Source of the DNA: Halomonas sp. A40-4
GTDB lineage: Bacteria > Pseudomonadota > Gammaproteobacteria > Pseudomonadales > Halomonadaceae
Direction of reading: 5' to 3'
Length of the DNA: 64,000 bases
Assembly (NCBI RefSeq): GCF_015767635.1
Contig: NZ_CP065230.1
Coordinates: forward strand, 3,224,001-3,288,000
Within the stretch, counting starts at the first letter, position 1, and the number at the start of each line of letters is the position of its first letter. The notes under the pieces were generated by a model that saw nothing but the letters and a program-made list of their open reading frames with translations, ran no database searches and was not told where the DNA came from. The position numbers and the translations under genes are program-made. Of the stretch, positions 1 to 7,924 are shown piece by piece.

Positions 1-157
1 CGATTTTTCAAACCTGACGCTGCCGCCCGGAGGCTAACCCACAAGACACCATCACGATGCCAGCCAATAACAATGACCGCATCAAAAACACACGCCAGCC
101 GCAAGCATCCCCAGCACCGCTGAGGGTCAATAACAGCCATCTTGCGAGGTTCACACC

Positions 158-1528
158 ATGAGTGCATCACCATCGGGTCTGACGTCGGACGACCCAGCGA
201 CCGTTACACCCAGCGACGGCCAGAAAAGCATAGGCGACGAATCGCTCGCGCCACAAAGTACGCGAATAATGGGGCGCGCCTCTTATTTTCTTGCCTGGTT
301 TGGCGGCTGCGTGTCCATTGGCACCTTCGCCATGGGTTCGAGTGTGGTCGGCACGCTCAACCTGATTCAGGCGACGCTGGCGATCGCCATTGGCTGCTTT
401 GTGATTGGCATTGCCTTGGCGCTCAACGGCGCCGGTGGCTATAAATACGGCATTCCCTTCATGGTCCAGGCCCGCAGCGCCTTTGGCTTTGCGGGCACCC
501 GGCTGCCAGGGCTGGTTCGCGCGGTACCGGCGATCGTGTGGTACGGGTTTCAAAGCTGGATCGGCGCCGGTGCGCTGAACATGGTGTCAGCGACGCTGTT
601 TGGCTTTGATAATCTGGTGTTCTACTTCATTACCTTCCAGCTGCTGCAAATCGCTCTTTCGGTGACCGGTTTTCAGGGCATCAAGTGGCTGGAAAATCTG
701 GGTAGCGGGTTTATTCTCCTGTCACTGGTCTACATGTTTGTAGCTACCATTCAGCGCTACGGCGATGAACTGTCGGCAAACCTGCTGACCATGGAAGGCT
801 CCTGGGGCATGCCGTTCTGGGGCGCAACCATGCTGTTTCTGGGCATCTACAGCACCATGATGCTCAACGTCAGCGACTACTCCCGGGAGCATAAAACCGG
901 CTCGGGGCCGGGCCTGCTGACCACGCTGTATGCCATGTCGATTCTGCCCTGCACGCTGTTCATGGGCCTGATTGGTTTTATGGTCTCGGAAGCCACCGGC
1001 ACCGCCGACCCCATCCAGGTCTTCGCCAACGCCGTGGATAACACCCCGCTGCTGATGACCACGCTACTGTTCATCGCCTTTGCGCAGGTAACGACCAACG
1101 TCCTGAATAACGTCGTTCCGCCCACCTACGTCCTGATGGATATCTTTAAGCTCAAGTTCCCCGTGGCCACCGTGATCGTCGGCCTGCTGGCGTTCGCGAC
1201 CTTTCCCTGGAAGCTGGTGCAGCCGGGATCGGCAGAAGGGTTGCAGCTTTTCGTGCAAACCTACTCTGCCTTTCTCGGCCCGATCTTCGCCATTCTGGTG
1301 GTGGATTATTACGTGATTCGTCGTCGCACGCTGGATCTGGACAAGCTCTACGACGCCAGCGGCCCATACCGGGGTGTTAATGCGGCGGCCTTGATCGCCA
1401 CCGCCGTGGGCATTGTGGCGGCGCTGCTGTTCTCAGCCGTTTCCTGGTACGCCAGCCTGATTCCCGCCGGGCTGACCTACTTCCTGTTGATGAAGCACTG
1501 GCCCGCCTGCCAGCGTTTTAACTCGTAA
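158..1528 (+). CDS. NCS1-family purine/allantoin-type permease
   Basis: Predicted inner-membrane nucleobase:cation symporter of the NCS1 family (456 aa, about 12 hydrophobic segments). The family signature is visible near residue 97 (GYKYGIPFMVQARSAFG), followed by a WYGFQSW helix typical of cytosine, hydantoin and allantoin carriers. The ATG at 158 follows a GAGGT ribosome site at 146-150. The gene lies 29 bases before a second NCS1 permease on the same strand and close to the urate genes, so the substrate is inferred to be a purine or a purine breakdown product such as allantoin or urate. The exact substrate cannot be read from the sequence. Confidence 0.88.
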   Translation: MSASPSGLTSDDPATVTPSDGQKSIGDESLAPQSTRIMGRASYFLAWFGGCVSIGTFAMGSSVVGTLNLIQATLAIAIGCFVIGIALALNGAGGYKYGIPFMVQARSAFGFAGTRLPGLVRAVPAIVWYGFQSWIGAGALNMVSATLFGFDNLVFYFITFQLLQIALSVTGFQGIKWLENLGSGFILLSLVYMFVATIQRYGDELSANLLTMEGSWGMPFWGATMLFLGIYSTMMLNVSDYSREHKTGSGPGLLTTLYAMSILPCTLFMGLIGFMVSEATGTADPIQVFANAVDNTPLLMTTLLFIAFAQVTTNVLNNVVPPTYVLMDIFKLKFPVATVIVGLLAFATFPWKLVQPGSAEGLQLFVQTYSAFLGPIFAILVVDYYVIRRRTLDLDKLYDASGPYRGVNAAALIATAVGIVAALLFSAVSWYASLIPAGLTYFLLMKHWPACQRFNS

Positions 1529-1557
1529 ATCCACTCGCCACTACAAGAGCTAATGCC

Positions 1558-3039
1558 ATGAACAAGCGTAACGACGTCGGCGATCTGGATATCAAGCATA
1601 TCGATCCCACGCTGTATAACGAGGACCTCGCGCCACTGAAACCCCAGGACCGCAACTGGGGAGCGTTCGAGATATTCAACGTCTGGTCCAACGACATCCA
1701 GAGCCTTTTTGGCTATACCCTGGCCGCTTCGCTATTTTTGACTTACGGCCTCAATGGCTGGGCCGTCATGGCCGCCATCATCCTGGCGGGCGTGATCGTG
1801 ATGTTTCTGGTCAACCTGACCGGCAAGCCCAGCGTCAAGTACGGCATTCCCTTTCCGGTGATGGTACGCGCCAGCATGGGCGTGCGTGGGGCCAACCTGC
1901 CCGCGATGCTGCGGGCGATTGTGGGGATTTTCTGGTACGGCGTGCAGACCTACTTTGCCTCGACCGCCATGACGCTGCTGCTGGCAGCGCTGTTCGGTGG
2001 CGGTGACGGCGCCACTTTCCTGGGATTATCCAGCTTAGCGTGGATATCGTTCATCATCGTCTGGCTGTTCCAGATCGCGATCTTCTGGGCGGGCATCGAG
2101 CGTATCAAGCACTTCCTCAACTGGGCAGGGCCGCTGGTGTACCTGGTCATGATCGCGCTCATGGTCATCGTATGGGTCAAGGCTGGCAGCGAATTATTGC
2201 CTGCGATTGACACGATTTTCAGCGGCGGCGAAGCCGATACCACCACGCATCCAGTTAGTGCCTTCGTGGCCATTGTGGGCACCATGGTGGCCTACTTCGC
2301 GGCAGTGGTGATCAACTTCGGCGACTTTACCCGCTTTGTGAAAACCGAACGCCAGATGAAGCTGGGCAACCTGCTGGGCTTGCCGCTTAACGTCGCGTTC
2401 TTCTCGTTTATCGCGCTGATCATCACCGCGGGCACGCTAGTCTTGTTCGGCGACGCATTGACCAACCCGTCCGATATCGTCGAGCGTGTGGATAACCTGT
2501 CGCTGACGATCGTGGCCGCCCTGACCTTCTTCGCCGCCACCGTGGGGATCAACCTGGTGGCTAACTTTATTCCACCCGCCTACGACCTGGCCAATCTGTT
2601 TCCCAGCAAGGTGAGCTTTAAACTGGGCGGCCTGATCACGGCGATCATCGCGTTTTTTGTCGGCGCGTTGTGGGTCTCGGTCATCAGCCAGATTGGCGTA
2701 CCCGGCTTTGTGAATGCGGTCGGGGCCATCGTCGCGCCCTTCTACGGCATCATCGTGGTCGACTACTACCTGATCAAGCGCCAGCACCTGAATATGCAGG
2801 AACTGTTTTCCTCCGACCCAGGCGGTGCCTACTACTACACCAACGGCTGGAATACCCGGGCGCTGATCGCCTTTGGCGTGGCAGCACTGTTCTCGATTTC
2901 CACCGTGCTGGTACCGGCGCTGGCAAGCCTGAATGGCTACGGCTGGCTGATGGGCGCGGGCCTTGGCGGGCTGTTCTATTACGGTTTGATGCGGCAGTTT
3001 AAGGTAGACCCTACTCTTGCTGAGCAGAAGACAAGCTGA
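1558..3039 (+). CDS. Second NCS1-family permease, probable purine/allantoin carrier
   Basis: 493-aa membrane protein of the same NCS1 family as its upstream neighbour. It shares the KYGIPFPVMVRASMGVRGAN signature and the FWYGVQTYF helix, but differs enough to be a diverged paralogue rather than a recent copy. It has a longer hydrophilic N-terminus (about 40 residues) and the conserved VVDYYLI segment before the C-terminal helices. It is probably co-transcribed with the first permease, and a rho-independent terminator follows its stop. Two carriers side by side suggest two related substrates, for example a base and a ureide. This is inference from context. Confidence 0.88.
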   Translation: MNKRNDVGDLDIKHIDPTLYNEDLAPLKPQDRNWGAFEIFNVWSNDIQSLFGYTLAASLFLTYGLNGWAVMAAIILAGVIVMFLVNLTGKPSVKYGIPFPVMVRASMGVRGANLPAMLRAIVGIFWYGVQTYFASTAMTLLLAALFGGGDGATFLGLSSLAWISFIIVWLFQIAIFWAGIERIKHFLNWAGPLVYLVMIALMVIVWVKAGSELLPAIDTIFSGGEADTTTHPVSAFVAIVGTMVAYFAAVVINFGDFTRFVKTERQMKLGNLLGLPLNVAFFSFIALIITAGTLVLFGDALTNPSDIVERVDNLSLTIVAALTFFAATVGINLVANFIPPAYDLANLFPSKVSFKLGGLITAIIAFFVGALWVSVISQIGVPGFVNAVGAIVAPFYGIIVVDYYLIKRQHLNMQELFSSDPGGAYYYTNGWNTRALIAFGVAALFSISTVLVPALASLNGYGWLMGAGLGGLFYYGLMRQFKVDPTLAEQKTS

Positions 3040-3076
3040 AATGAATTAGCCGGTGCTAGCGGCTAATGATTCTAAA

Positions 3077-3110
3077 CGCCATCGGTTCAACGCCGATGGC
3101 GCTTTTTATA
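3077..3110 (+). terminator. Rho-independent terminator after the permease pair
   Basis: A 9-bp perfect stem (CGCCATCGG at 3077-3085 pairing with 3093-3101) with a 7-base loop is followed directly by CTTTTTAT. It ends the two-permease operon. Confidence 0.85.
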
Positions 3111-3265
3111 TGTCGGTCTAAACCGGTCATTATGAAGCCCGTTAGTAGCCTCACATGGCAATTCATTTCGCGGTATTGAAGCCCAGTGCAATGAGCTTTT
3201 TTCAATCTACAGCGCATATTTTTCTGTCGGGCTGGTATTGCAATACCAATTAAGAGCAAGCCCCC

Positions 3266-3979
3266 TTAACCCCCAAAAATCTGCTGCAAATCGGGCACGT
3301 TCTCTTCCTCTTCGACCATCGAGAGCGAGGCTTCAATAGCTTTCAGATGACGGCTCATAAACGCGCTTGCGCGCTCGCCATTGCCGGTTTCCAGATAGCC
3401 GACCAGGTCGTCGTGGTCGTGGGATTCACAACCTAAGTGGCCGGGATGGCCATAGACGGCCAAGATCAGCGATGAACGTGAACACAGGCTTTCCACGAAG
3501 GCTGCCAGTGTCGCATTGCCGGAAAGCTGCGCTATGCGAACGTGAAAATCCGCTGACAGGCGTATCGCCACGCTCTGCTCGCCGTTGCGCAACGCCTGTC
3601 GCTCGCGCTTGGCCATGTCGCGTAGTTCCGCTGCTTCTTTGTCGCCCATGCGCCGCGCCACGTCGGGCATTAACCCGCATTCGATCAACTGGCGCGCATC
3701 AAACACATCCTTGGCTTCGTCGGCGGTGGGCCGGGTAACGCTGGCCCCACGGCGCGGTGTCAGGGTCACCAGTTGCTCCAGCGCCAGGCGCTGCAATATC
3801 TTGCGAATCCCGGTGCGGCTGATGCCGAACACATCGGCCAAGGCATCTTCACGCAGCCGTGCGCCGGGCTTAAGCCGCTGTTCAACAATCGCGTCGCTCA
3901 CCGCGCGATAAATCGCCTCGTGGCGTTCATCGCCTTCCGCTTTCGACGCCGATCGCTTAACCGCCTGCGCATCACTCAT
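3266..3979 (-). CDS. GntR/FCD-family transcriptional regulator of the urate cluster
   Basis: 237-aa regulator with an N-terminal winged helix-turn-helix of the GntR type (about residues 18-85; ALADVFGISRTGIRKILQRL is the recognition region). A C-terminal all-helical FCD ligand domain follows, with metal/ligand-site histidines such as the one in SADFHVRIAQLSGN. The ATG is preceded by GAGGAGAG. It is the last gene of uraH-puuD-gntR, 16 bases after puuD, so it probably controls purine/urate breakdown and its own operon. TTGTATAC motifs near uraD are candidate binding sites. The effector is unknown. Confidence 0.87.
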   Translation of the reverse strand: MSDAQAVKRSASKAEGDERHEAIYRAVSDAIVEQRLKPGARLREDALADVFGISRTGIRKILQRLALEQLVTLTPRRGASVTRPTADEAKDVFDARQLIECGLMPDVARRMGDKEAAELRDMAKRERQALRNGEQSVAIRLSADFHVRIAQLSGNATLAAFVESLCSRSSLILAVYGHPGHLGCESHDHDDLVGYLETGNGERASAFMSRHLKAIEASLSMVEEEENVPDLQQIFGG

Positions 3980-3995
3980 CGACTCTCCTCATTGA

Positions 3996-5207
3996 TCATT
4001 CGTCCCAGGCGGCGATGGTATCGCGTTCTTCATCGCTCATCTCGGTCATGTTACCTAACGGCATGTAGCGACTCTCGACCACCTGCTGTATGACCGCTTT
4101 GTGGGCCAGGATGTCGTCCCAGTCGTCGAACGCATAGTCGGCCGGTGGCGCGGAGAAACCGGCATGTTCAGGATTGCTTGCGTGGCACTGTACGCAGTGC
4201 TCCTCGATCAGCCCCGCTATCTGATTGTCGCCGACATCGCTGACCTGGGTGTCGCGATCTGATGGGTCAGCGGTTTGCGAATCCGGTGACGCTACCCAAA
4301 ACGCCAGGATGACCAGCACCACGCCAGCCGCCGGGTAGCCCCACTGCCGCTTGCCCGCGTGCAGTAACACAAAAAACTGGCGGATAACGGCGCCTGCAAA
4401 GATCAGCAGCGACATCGCTACCCAGGCCAGCTCGTGGGAGTAAAGAAACGAGTAGTGGTTACTGACCATCAACAGTACCACGGGCAAGGTGAAGTAGGTG
4501 TTATGCACTGAGCGCTGCTTGCCGCGCTTGCCATCCAGAGGATTGGGCGCATCGCCTGCTTTCATGGCCTTCACCATGCGCCGCTGGCCGGGGATAATCC
4601 AGAAGAACACATTCGCCGACATGGCGGTGGCCATCACGGCCCCGGTGAGCAGGAAGGCCGCCCGCCCGCCAAACAGCTGAGTGCTTAAATAGGCCACTAC
4701 CACCATCATCACCGCCACGGCGATGCTCAACAGGCCGTCGCGCTGCATGGTGGGGCTGATGCGTTTGCACAGCTGGTTGTAAACCACCCAGCCGCCGAGC
4801 AGGAACAGTAACGCCAGCAGGTTGGCCTGCCAGCCTGACATGTTGGCCGCCCACTGCCACGGGCTATCCGGGTTTATCAGGTAGAAGCCAGGGTTGACCA
4901 TGTAGAGGATGACGAACAGGGCAAAGCCGGAAAGCCAGGTAGTGTAGGCTTTCCAGAACGACCAGTGCAGGTCGTTGGGCAGTTTGTCGGGGGCCGTGGT
5001 GTACTTCTGGTTATGATAGAAGCCGCCGCCATGGACGGCCCACATCTCGCCAAAAATCCCCTTCTGGCGGTCCGCTTCGGCCTTTGGCGTACGCAGGCTG
5101 TTATCCAGCATCACGAAATAGATGGACTCACCGATCCAGGCGATGGCCGCAATTACATGCAGCCACCGCAGCAGCAGGTTAACCGCGTCTATCAAATACG
5201 TTTGCAT
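3996..5207 (-). CDS. puuD: Urate hydroxylase PuuD with C-terminal cytochrome c domain
   Basis: Membrane-bound urate oxidase of the PuuD type, converting urate to 5-hydroxyisourate. It has about eight hydrophobic segments over residues 10-310. A soluble C-terminal domain carries the haem-c motif CVQCH and a later methionine (RYMPLGNMTEMSDEER) that can serve as the second axial ligand. ATG at 5207 is chosen over the GTG three bases upstream because GGAGG then sits 6 bases away. It follows uraH by 15 bases. The haem domain implies that electrons go to the respiratory chain rather than directly to oxygen as in soluble uricase; this follows from the family and is not proven here. Confidence 0.92.
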   Translation of the reverse strand: MQTYLIDAVNLLLRWLHVIAAIAWIGESIYFVMLDNSLRTPKAEADRQKGIFGEMWAVHGGGFYHNQKYTTAPDKLPNDLHWSFWKAYTTWLSGFALFVILYMVNPGFYLINPDSPWQWAANMSGWQANLLALLFLLGGWVVYNQLCKRISPTMQRDGLLSIAVAVMMVVVAYLSTQLFGGRAAFLLTGAVMATAMSANVFFWIIPGQRRMVKAMKAGDAPNPLDGKRGKQRSVHNTYFTLPVVLLMVSNHYSFLYSHELAWVAMSLLIFAGAVIRQFFVLLHAGKRQWGYPAAGVVLVILAFWVASPDSQTADPSDRDTQVSDVGDNQIAGLIEEHCVQCHASNPEHAGFSAPPADYAFDDWDDILAHKAVIQQVVESRYMPLGNMTEMSDEERDTIAAWDE

Positions 5208-5222
5208 CACTGGCCTCCGCCA

Positions 5223-5576
5223 TCAGCTGCCACGATAGGTCGAGTACCCATAGGGCGAGAGCAATAGCGGTACGTGATAGTGCTGCTCGGCATCCGCCAC
5301 GCCGAAGCGGATGGGAATGACATCCAGGAAGCGCGGTTCAGCGGCGTCGACGCTCTTGGCGCGTAGGTAGTCGCCGGCATGGAAGCACAGCTCGTACTCG
5401 CCGGGTGTAAAAGCATCGCCTTCGAGAAGCGGTGTATCACAACGGCCATCCTGGTTGGTGATCACGGTGTGCAGATGCTGCCGCTCGCTGCCGTTTAGCC
5501 GCAGTATATCGATGGCAATGCCCTGGCCGGGGCAGCCGAGTGCGGTATCCAGCACGTGAGTCGTCAGATATCCCAT
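5223..5576 (-). CDS. uraH: 5-Hydroxyisourate hydrolase (transthyretin-like)
   Basis: 117-aa protein that hydrolyses 5-hydroxyisourate to OHCU, the second step of urate breakdown. The family hallmarks are present: [15 protein letters not shown] at the N-terminus with the active-site histidine, the central arginine region, and the C-terminal YRGS tetrapeptide that defines HIU hydrolases. It is first in a minus-strand operon with puuD and the GntR regulator, and divergent from uraD. Confidence 0.96.
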   Translation of the reverse strand: MGYLTTHVLDTALGCPGQGIAIDILRLNGSERQHLHTVITNQDGRCDTPLLEGDAFTPGEYELCFHAGDYLRAKSVDAAEPRFLDVIPIRFGVADAEQHYHVPLLLSPYGYSTYRGS

Positions 5577-5654
5577 GGTGGCTCCTTATTGCTTTTGTGT
5601 ATCGCGGGTTCAGCGTCGCGTATCGATGGCTTTAGAGTACCGTTAGCTTGTTTT

Positions 5655-5666
5655 ATTGTATACATT
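5655..5666. promoter_or_regulatory. Candidate GntR/FCD operator between uraH and uraD
   Basis: ATTGTATACATT is a near-perfect palindrome centred on GTATAC. It lies in the 126-base region between the divergent uraH and uraD starts. FCD-type GntR proteins often bind such short TnGTnnACnA sites, and the cluster encodes one. A second copy of the core lies at 6273-6282. Regulator and site are linked only by proximity. Confidence 0.5.
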
Positions 5667-5702
5667 GAGCCATCACACACTCAGCCTAGCCCGGAGCGCC
5701 CC

Positions 5703-6251
5703 ATGCCCTCACCCGCCGCCGACTTATGCCTTCAACCCTGCCCGAGTGAGCTATCCCTTGACGCCTTTATCGAGCATTACGGCGATATCTACGAGCACTC
5801 TCCCTGGGTCGCTCAGGCAGCCTGGGAAACCGGCTTGACCTCGACACATGACCACCCGGATGCCCTGGCTGACGCGATGGGCCTTCAACTCCAGCAGGCG
5901 AGCAGCGAAAAACAGATACGCGTTATTCAGGCGCACCCCGACCTCGCTGGCAAAGCCGCAATGGCAGGCAGATTGACCCAGGACTCTACCAGTGAACAGG
6001 CAGGGGCCGGGCTTGACCAATGCACGCCTGAAGAGTTTGCCCGCTTCGAGCAGCTTAACGCCGACTACAAGGAAAGATTCGGTTTTCCTTTTGTGATCGC
6101 CGTGAAAGGGCTGGACCGGTTCGCCATTTTGGAGGCATTTGCCAAGCGCCTCGAGAACGACGCAATGACAGAGCGCAAAACCGCCATCGAACAGATCATC
6201 CGCATCGCTAGGCTACGTCTCCGCGCACGGGCCGCGGAACAACAGCAATAG
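5703..6251 (+). CDS. uraD: OHCU decarboxylase
   Basis: 182-aa enzyme that decarboxylates 2-oxo-4-hydroxy-4-carboxy-5-ureidoimidazoline to S-allantoin, completing the PuuD-UraH-UraD sequence. It shows the conserved QAHPDLAGKAA segment and the downstream FGFPFVIAVKG motif, both typical of UraD. The open frame extends further upstream, but the ATG at 5703 matches family length (about 170 aa), with CGGAG just before it. It is divergent from uraH. No allantoinase gene is visible in the window, so allantoin is either exported or processed by genes elsewhere. Confidence 0.95.
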   Translation: MPSPAADLCLQPCPSELSLDAFIEHYGDIYEHSPWVAQAAWETGLTSTHDHPDALADAMGLQLQQASSEKQIRVIQAHPDLAGKAAMAGRLTQDSTSEQAGAGLDQCTPEEFARFEQLNADYKERFGFPFVIAVKGLDRFAILEAFAKRLENDAMTERKTAIEQIIRIARLRLRARAAEQQQ

Positions 6252-6272
6252 GTTTGGCGGCCTACCAACCGC

Positions 6273-6282
6273 TTGTATACAG
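6273..6282. promoter_or_regulatory. Second TTGTATACA-like motif, downstream of uraD
   Basis: TTGTATACAG repeats the core of the 5655-5666 palindrome, only 21 bases after the uraD stop and between two convergent genes. An operator in that position is unusual. It may be chance, or a secondary site for the same GntR protein. Confidence 0.3.
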
Positions 6283-6289
6283 CACCCAG

Positions 6290-6320
6290 CAAAAAAACTG
6301 CGCTCTAAAAAGAGCGCAGT
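6290..6320 (-). terminator. Rho-independent terminator of the phasin gene
   Basis: A 10-bp perfect stem (ACTGCGCTCT at 6297-6306 with 6311-6320) has a 4-base loop. Read on the minus strand it is followed by a run of seven T. It lies 36 bases beyond the phasin stop and fits that gene. Confidence 0.85.
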
Positions 6321-6355
6321 CATTAACCAAGGCGATTAAACGATAGTGACCAGGC

Positions 6356-6712
6356 TTACTGCTTGGCCGTCTCTACCGCTTTCTTGGTGGTATCTTCGGC
6401 CATTTTCTGGCTGTCTTTGATGAAGCTCTGGCTGATGGAAGTGACTTTTTCGCCATCCCCCTTCATGCGCTCCATCAGGTCGCTGGTAGCTTTCTGCTGG
6501 CTTTCCATTGCCTTCTTGAAGCTGTCGGCATCTTTCACGTCCAGCCAGGTGCGAGCCTGGGCAATGCTCAGATCCGAGTAGGCACGAACAGCGTCAAGCT
6601 GTGCGCTAACGATCTGATCATAGTAGTCCAGCGCTGTCAGCGTGTAAGAACGCATCGGCGATACAAAGATGGACTCGACTTGCTGGCTGGCTTTTTCGGC
6701 GGCTTTATTCAT
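6356..6712 (-). CDS. Phasin family protein (PHA granule-associated)
   Basis: 118-aa, wholly helical, lysine-rich protein matching the phasin_2 pattern: YYDQIVSAQLDAVRAYSDL, then TWLDVKDADSFKKAMESQQKA, then a C-terminal amphipathic tail. Phasins coat polyhydroxyalkanoate granules and affect their number and size. The start has AAGGAG 8 bases upstream and the gene has its own terminator, so it appears monocistronic. No PHA synthase gene is present in the window. Confidence 0.85.
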   Translation of the reverse strand: MNKAAEKASQQVESIFVSPMRSYTLTALDYYDQIVSAQLDAVRAYSDLSIAQARTWLDVKDADSFKKAMESQQKATSDLMERMKGDGEKVTSISQSFIKDSQKMAEDTTKKAVETAKQ

Positions 6713-6838
6713 CGCGCTAACTCCTTAAAGTGAGTAACGACATAGGCGCGCCTTGGAAAGGGAATATCAGTAAGGTCAGCGCCTCTGCTACACCACACGT
6801 TAGCAGTCGATTTTGTGCAGTGCAACATAAATTTTCGA

Positions 6839-7540
6839 CTAGGCGATATCCCGCACCGTGGCAGCCTTGCCGGCAATGCCATCGTGAACAGCCAGCATGC
6901 GCTTAAACCATTGATCCACAACGTCTTCTGCATCAACCAGCGACTCATTCGATACGGTATATGCCCACATCATGCTGCCAAATAACAGGTAATCAGCCCC
7001 CGCGGGCGAGTCGCCATCGATAAAGTCGGCGTCATTCAGTTGAGCGTAGACCGGCGCAAGCGCCTGCTTGAGTTGCGCCCGCCCCTTCTCGGGCTGGTGA
7101 AGCGATTCCAACGTGCAGCCAAAACGCGCCTCGCGGGTCTCACGGAAATAGTCGCGGTCGTCGGGGTGGATCACCGCCAGCAAGTCGAGCGCGACTATCT
7201 TGAACAGTGCGGGCGTCACGCTACGTTCAACATAATGCTTGAAGAACCGCGCCCGCTGATAGCTGGCCCCTTCGCCAAAAAGCGGCGCCTGGGGGTAGGT
7301 ATCGTCAAGGTAGCGCATGATATCAAAGCTGTCGGTCACCACTTGCTCACCATCCACCAGTACCGGCACCTTGTCGTGATTGGCAAACGCGATAGCGTCT
7401 TTTTCGAGAAACCGCCAGGGCTGGGTGGTAAATGAGAGACCTTTATGGGCCAGCGCCATGCGCACTCGCCAGCAGAAGGGCGAAAAACGTAGTCGCTCGT
7501 CGCGACCACAAAGATCATAGAGTTTGATTGCCACCGTCAT
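6839..7540 (-). CDS. Glutathione S-transferase-like protein
   Basis: 233-aa protein with an N-terminal thioredoxin-like GST domain (residues 1-80: KLYDLCGRDERLRFSPFCWRV, then KVPVLVDGEQVVTDSFDIMRYL, which holds the glutathione-contacting cis-proline and the D-S motif). A helical C-terminal domain follows. The pattern is closest to the beta-etherase-like GST subgroup; the substrate is unknown. ATG at 7540 is preceded by AAGGAGA only 2-3 bases away. A GTG six bases downstream (7534) has better spacing and is an equally credible start. It is a single gene. Confidence 0.85.
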   Translation of the reverse strand: MTVAIKLYDLCGRDERLRFSPFCWRVRMALAHKGLSFTTQPWRFLEKDAIAFANHDKVPVLVDGEQVVTDSFDIMRYLDDTYPQAPLFGEGASYQRARFFKHYVERSVTPALFKIVALDLLAVIHPDDRDYFRETREARFGCTLESLHQPEKGRAQLKQALAPVYAQLNDADFIDGDSPAGADYLLFGSMMWAYTVSNESLVDAEDVVDQWFKRMLAVHDGIAGKAATVRDIA

Positions 7541-7924
7541 CGTCTCCTTGTTGCTGTTGGTCATAATGGTAGGACACCTTAACCCACTAACCATGGCCGC
7601 AAGTCTTCCACGACGCAAGCGCCTGCGATTAGCGGTGCAGCACTGACCCTCGACAGGCTAACCCTACTGTCTATTAGTCTAATGAGTACCGCTCGATATC
7701 TGCTTAACAATTCTCCATAAAAAATAATATAAACAGTTACTTAACGAACAACAACAAGATTACGACATGACATCAGGACGGATCGTTATTGGTCATACCA
7801 ATTTTCCACCAGTAGTCATCGTATCGGTAGCGCCGTATCTTTCGTTCTGACATCTAATGCCTTAAATACGGCGCGTCATTATTGTGGAGCACAACGGTTA
7901 ATAACAAGGAGTCGAGTTCTTCCC
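7541..7924. other. 384-base intergenic region between GST and the permease
   Basis: No gene is seen. The region separates the divergent GST and permease genes. It holds an AT-rich stretch (7718-7750), a perfect palindrome at 7788-7802 and the permease ribosome site AAGGAGT near 7906-7912. Confidence 0.7.
7788..7802. promoter_or_regulatory. Candidate LldR/PdhR-type operator upstream of the permease
   Basis: ATTGGTCATACCAAT has perfect 6-bp arms around a 3-base centre. It matches the ATTGGT-N3-ACCAAT form recognised by FCD-GntR regulators of the PdhR/LldR kind. It lies about 120 bases before the permease start. No gene for such a regulator is in this window apart from the urate-cluster GntR. 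Confidence 0.65.

Noticed and set aside
3111-3265. Possible short gene between the permeases and the GntR gene
   Set aside because: Only short frames without ribosome site or similarity. The region is treated as non-coding.
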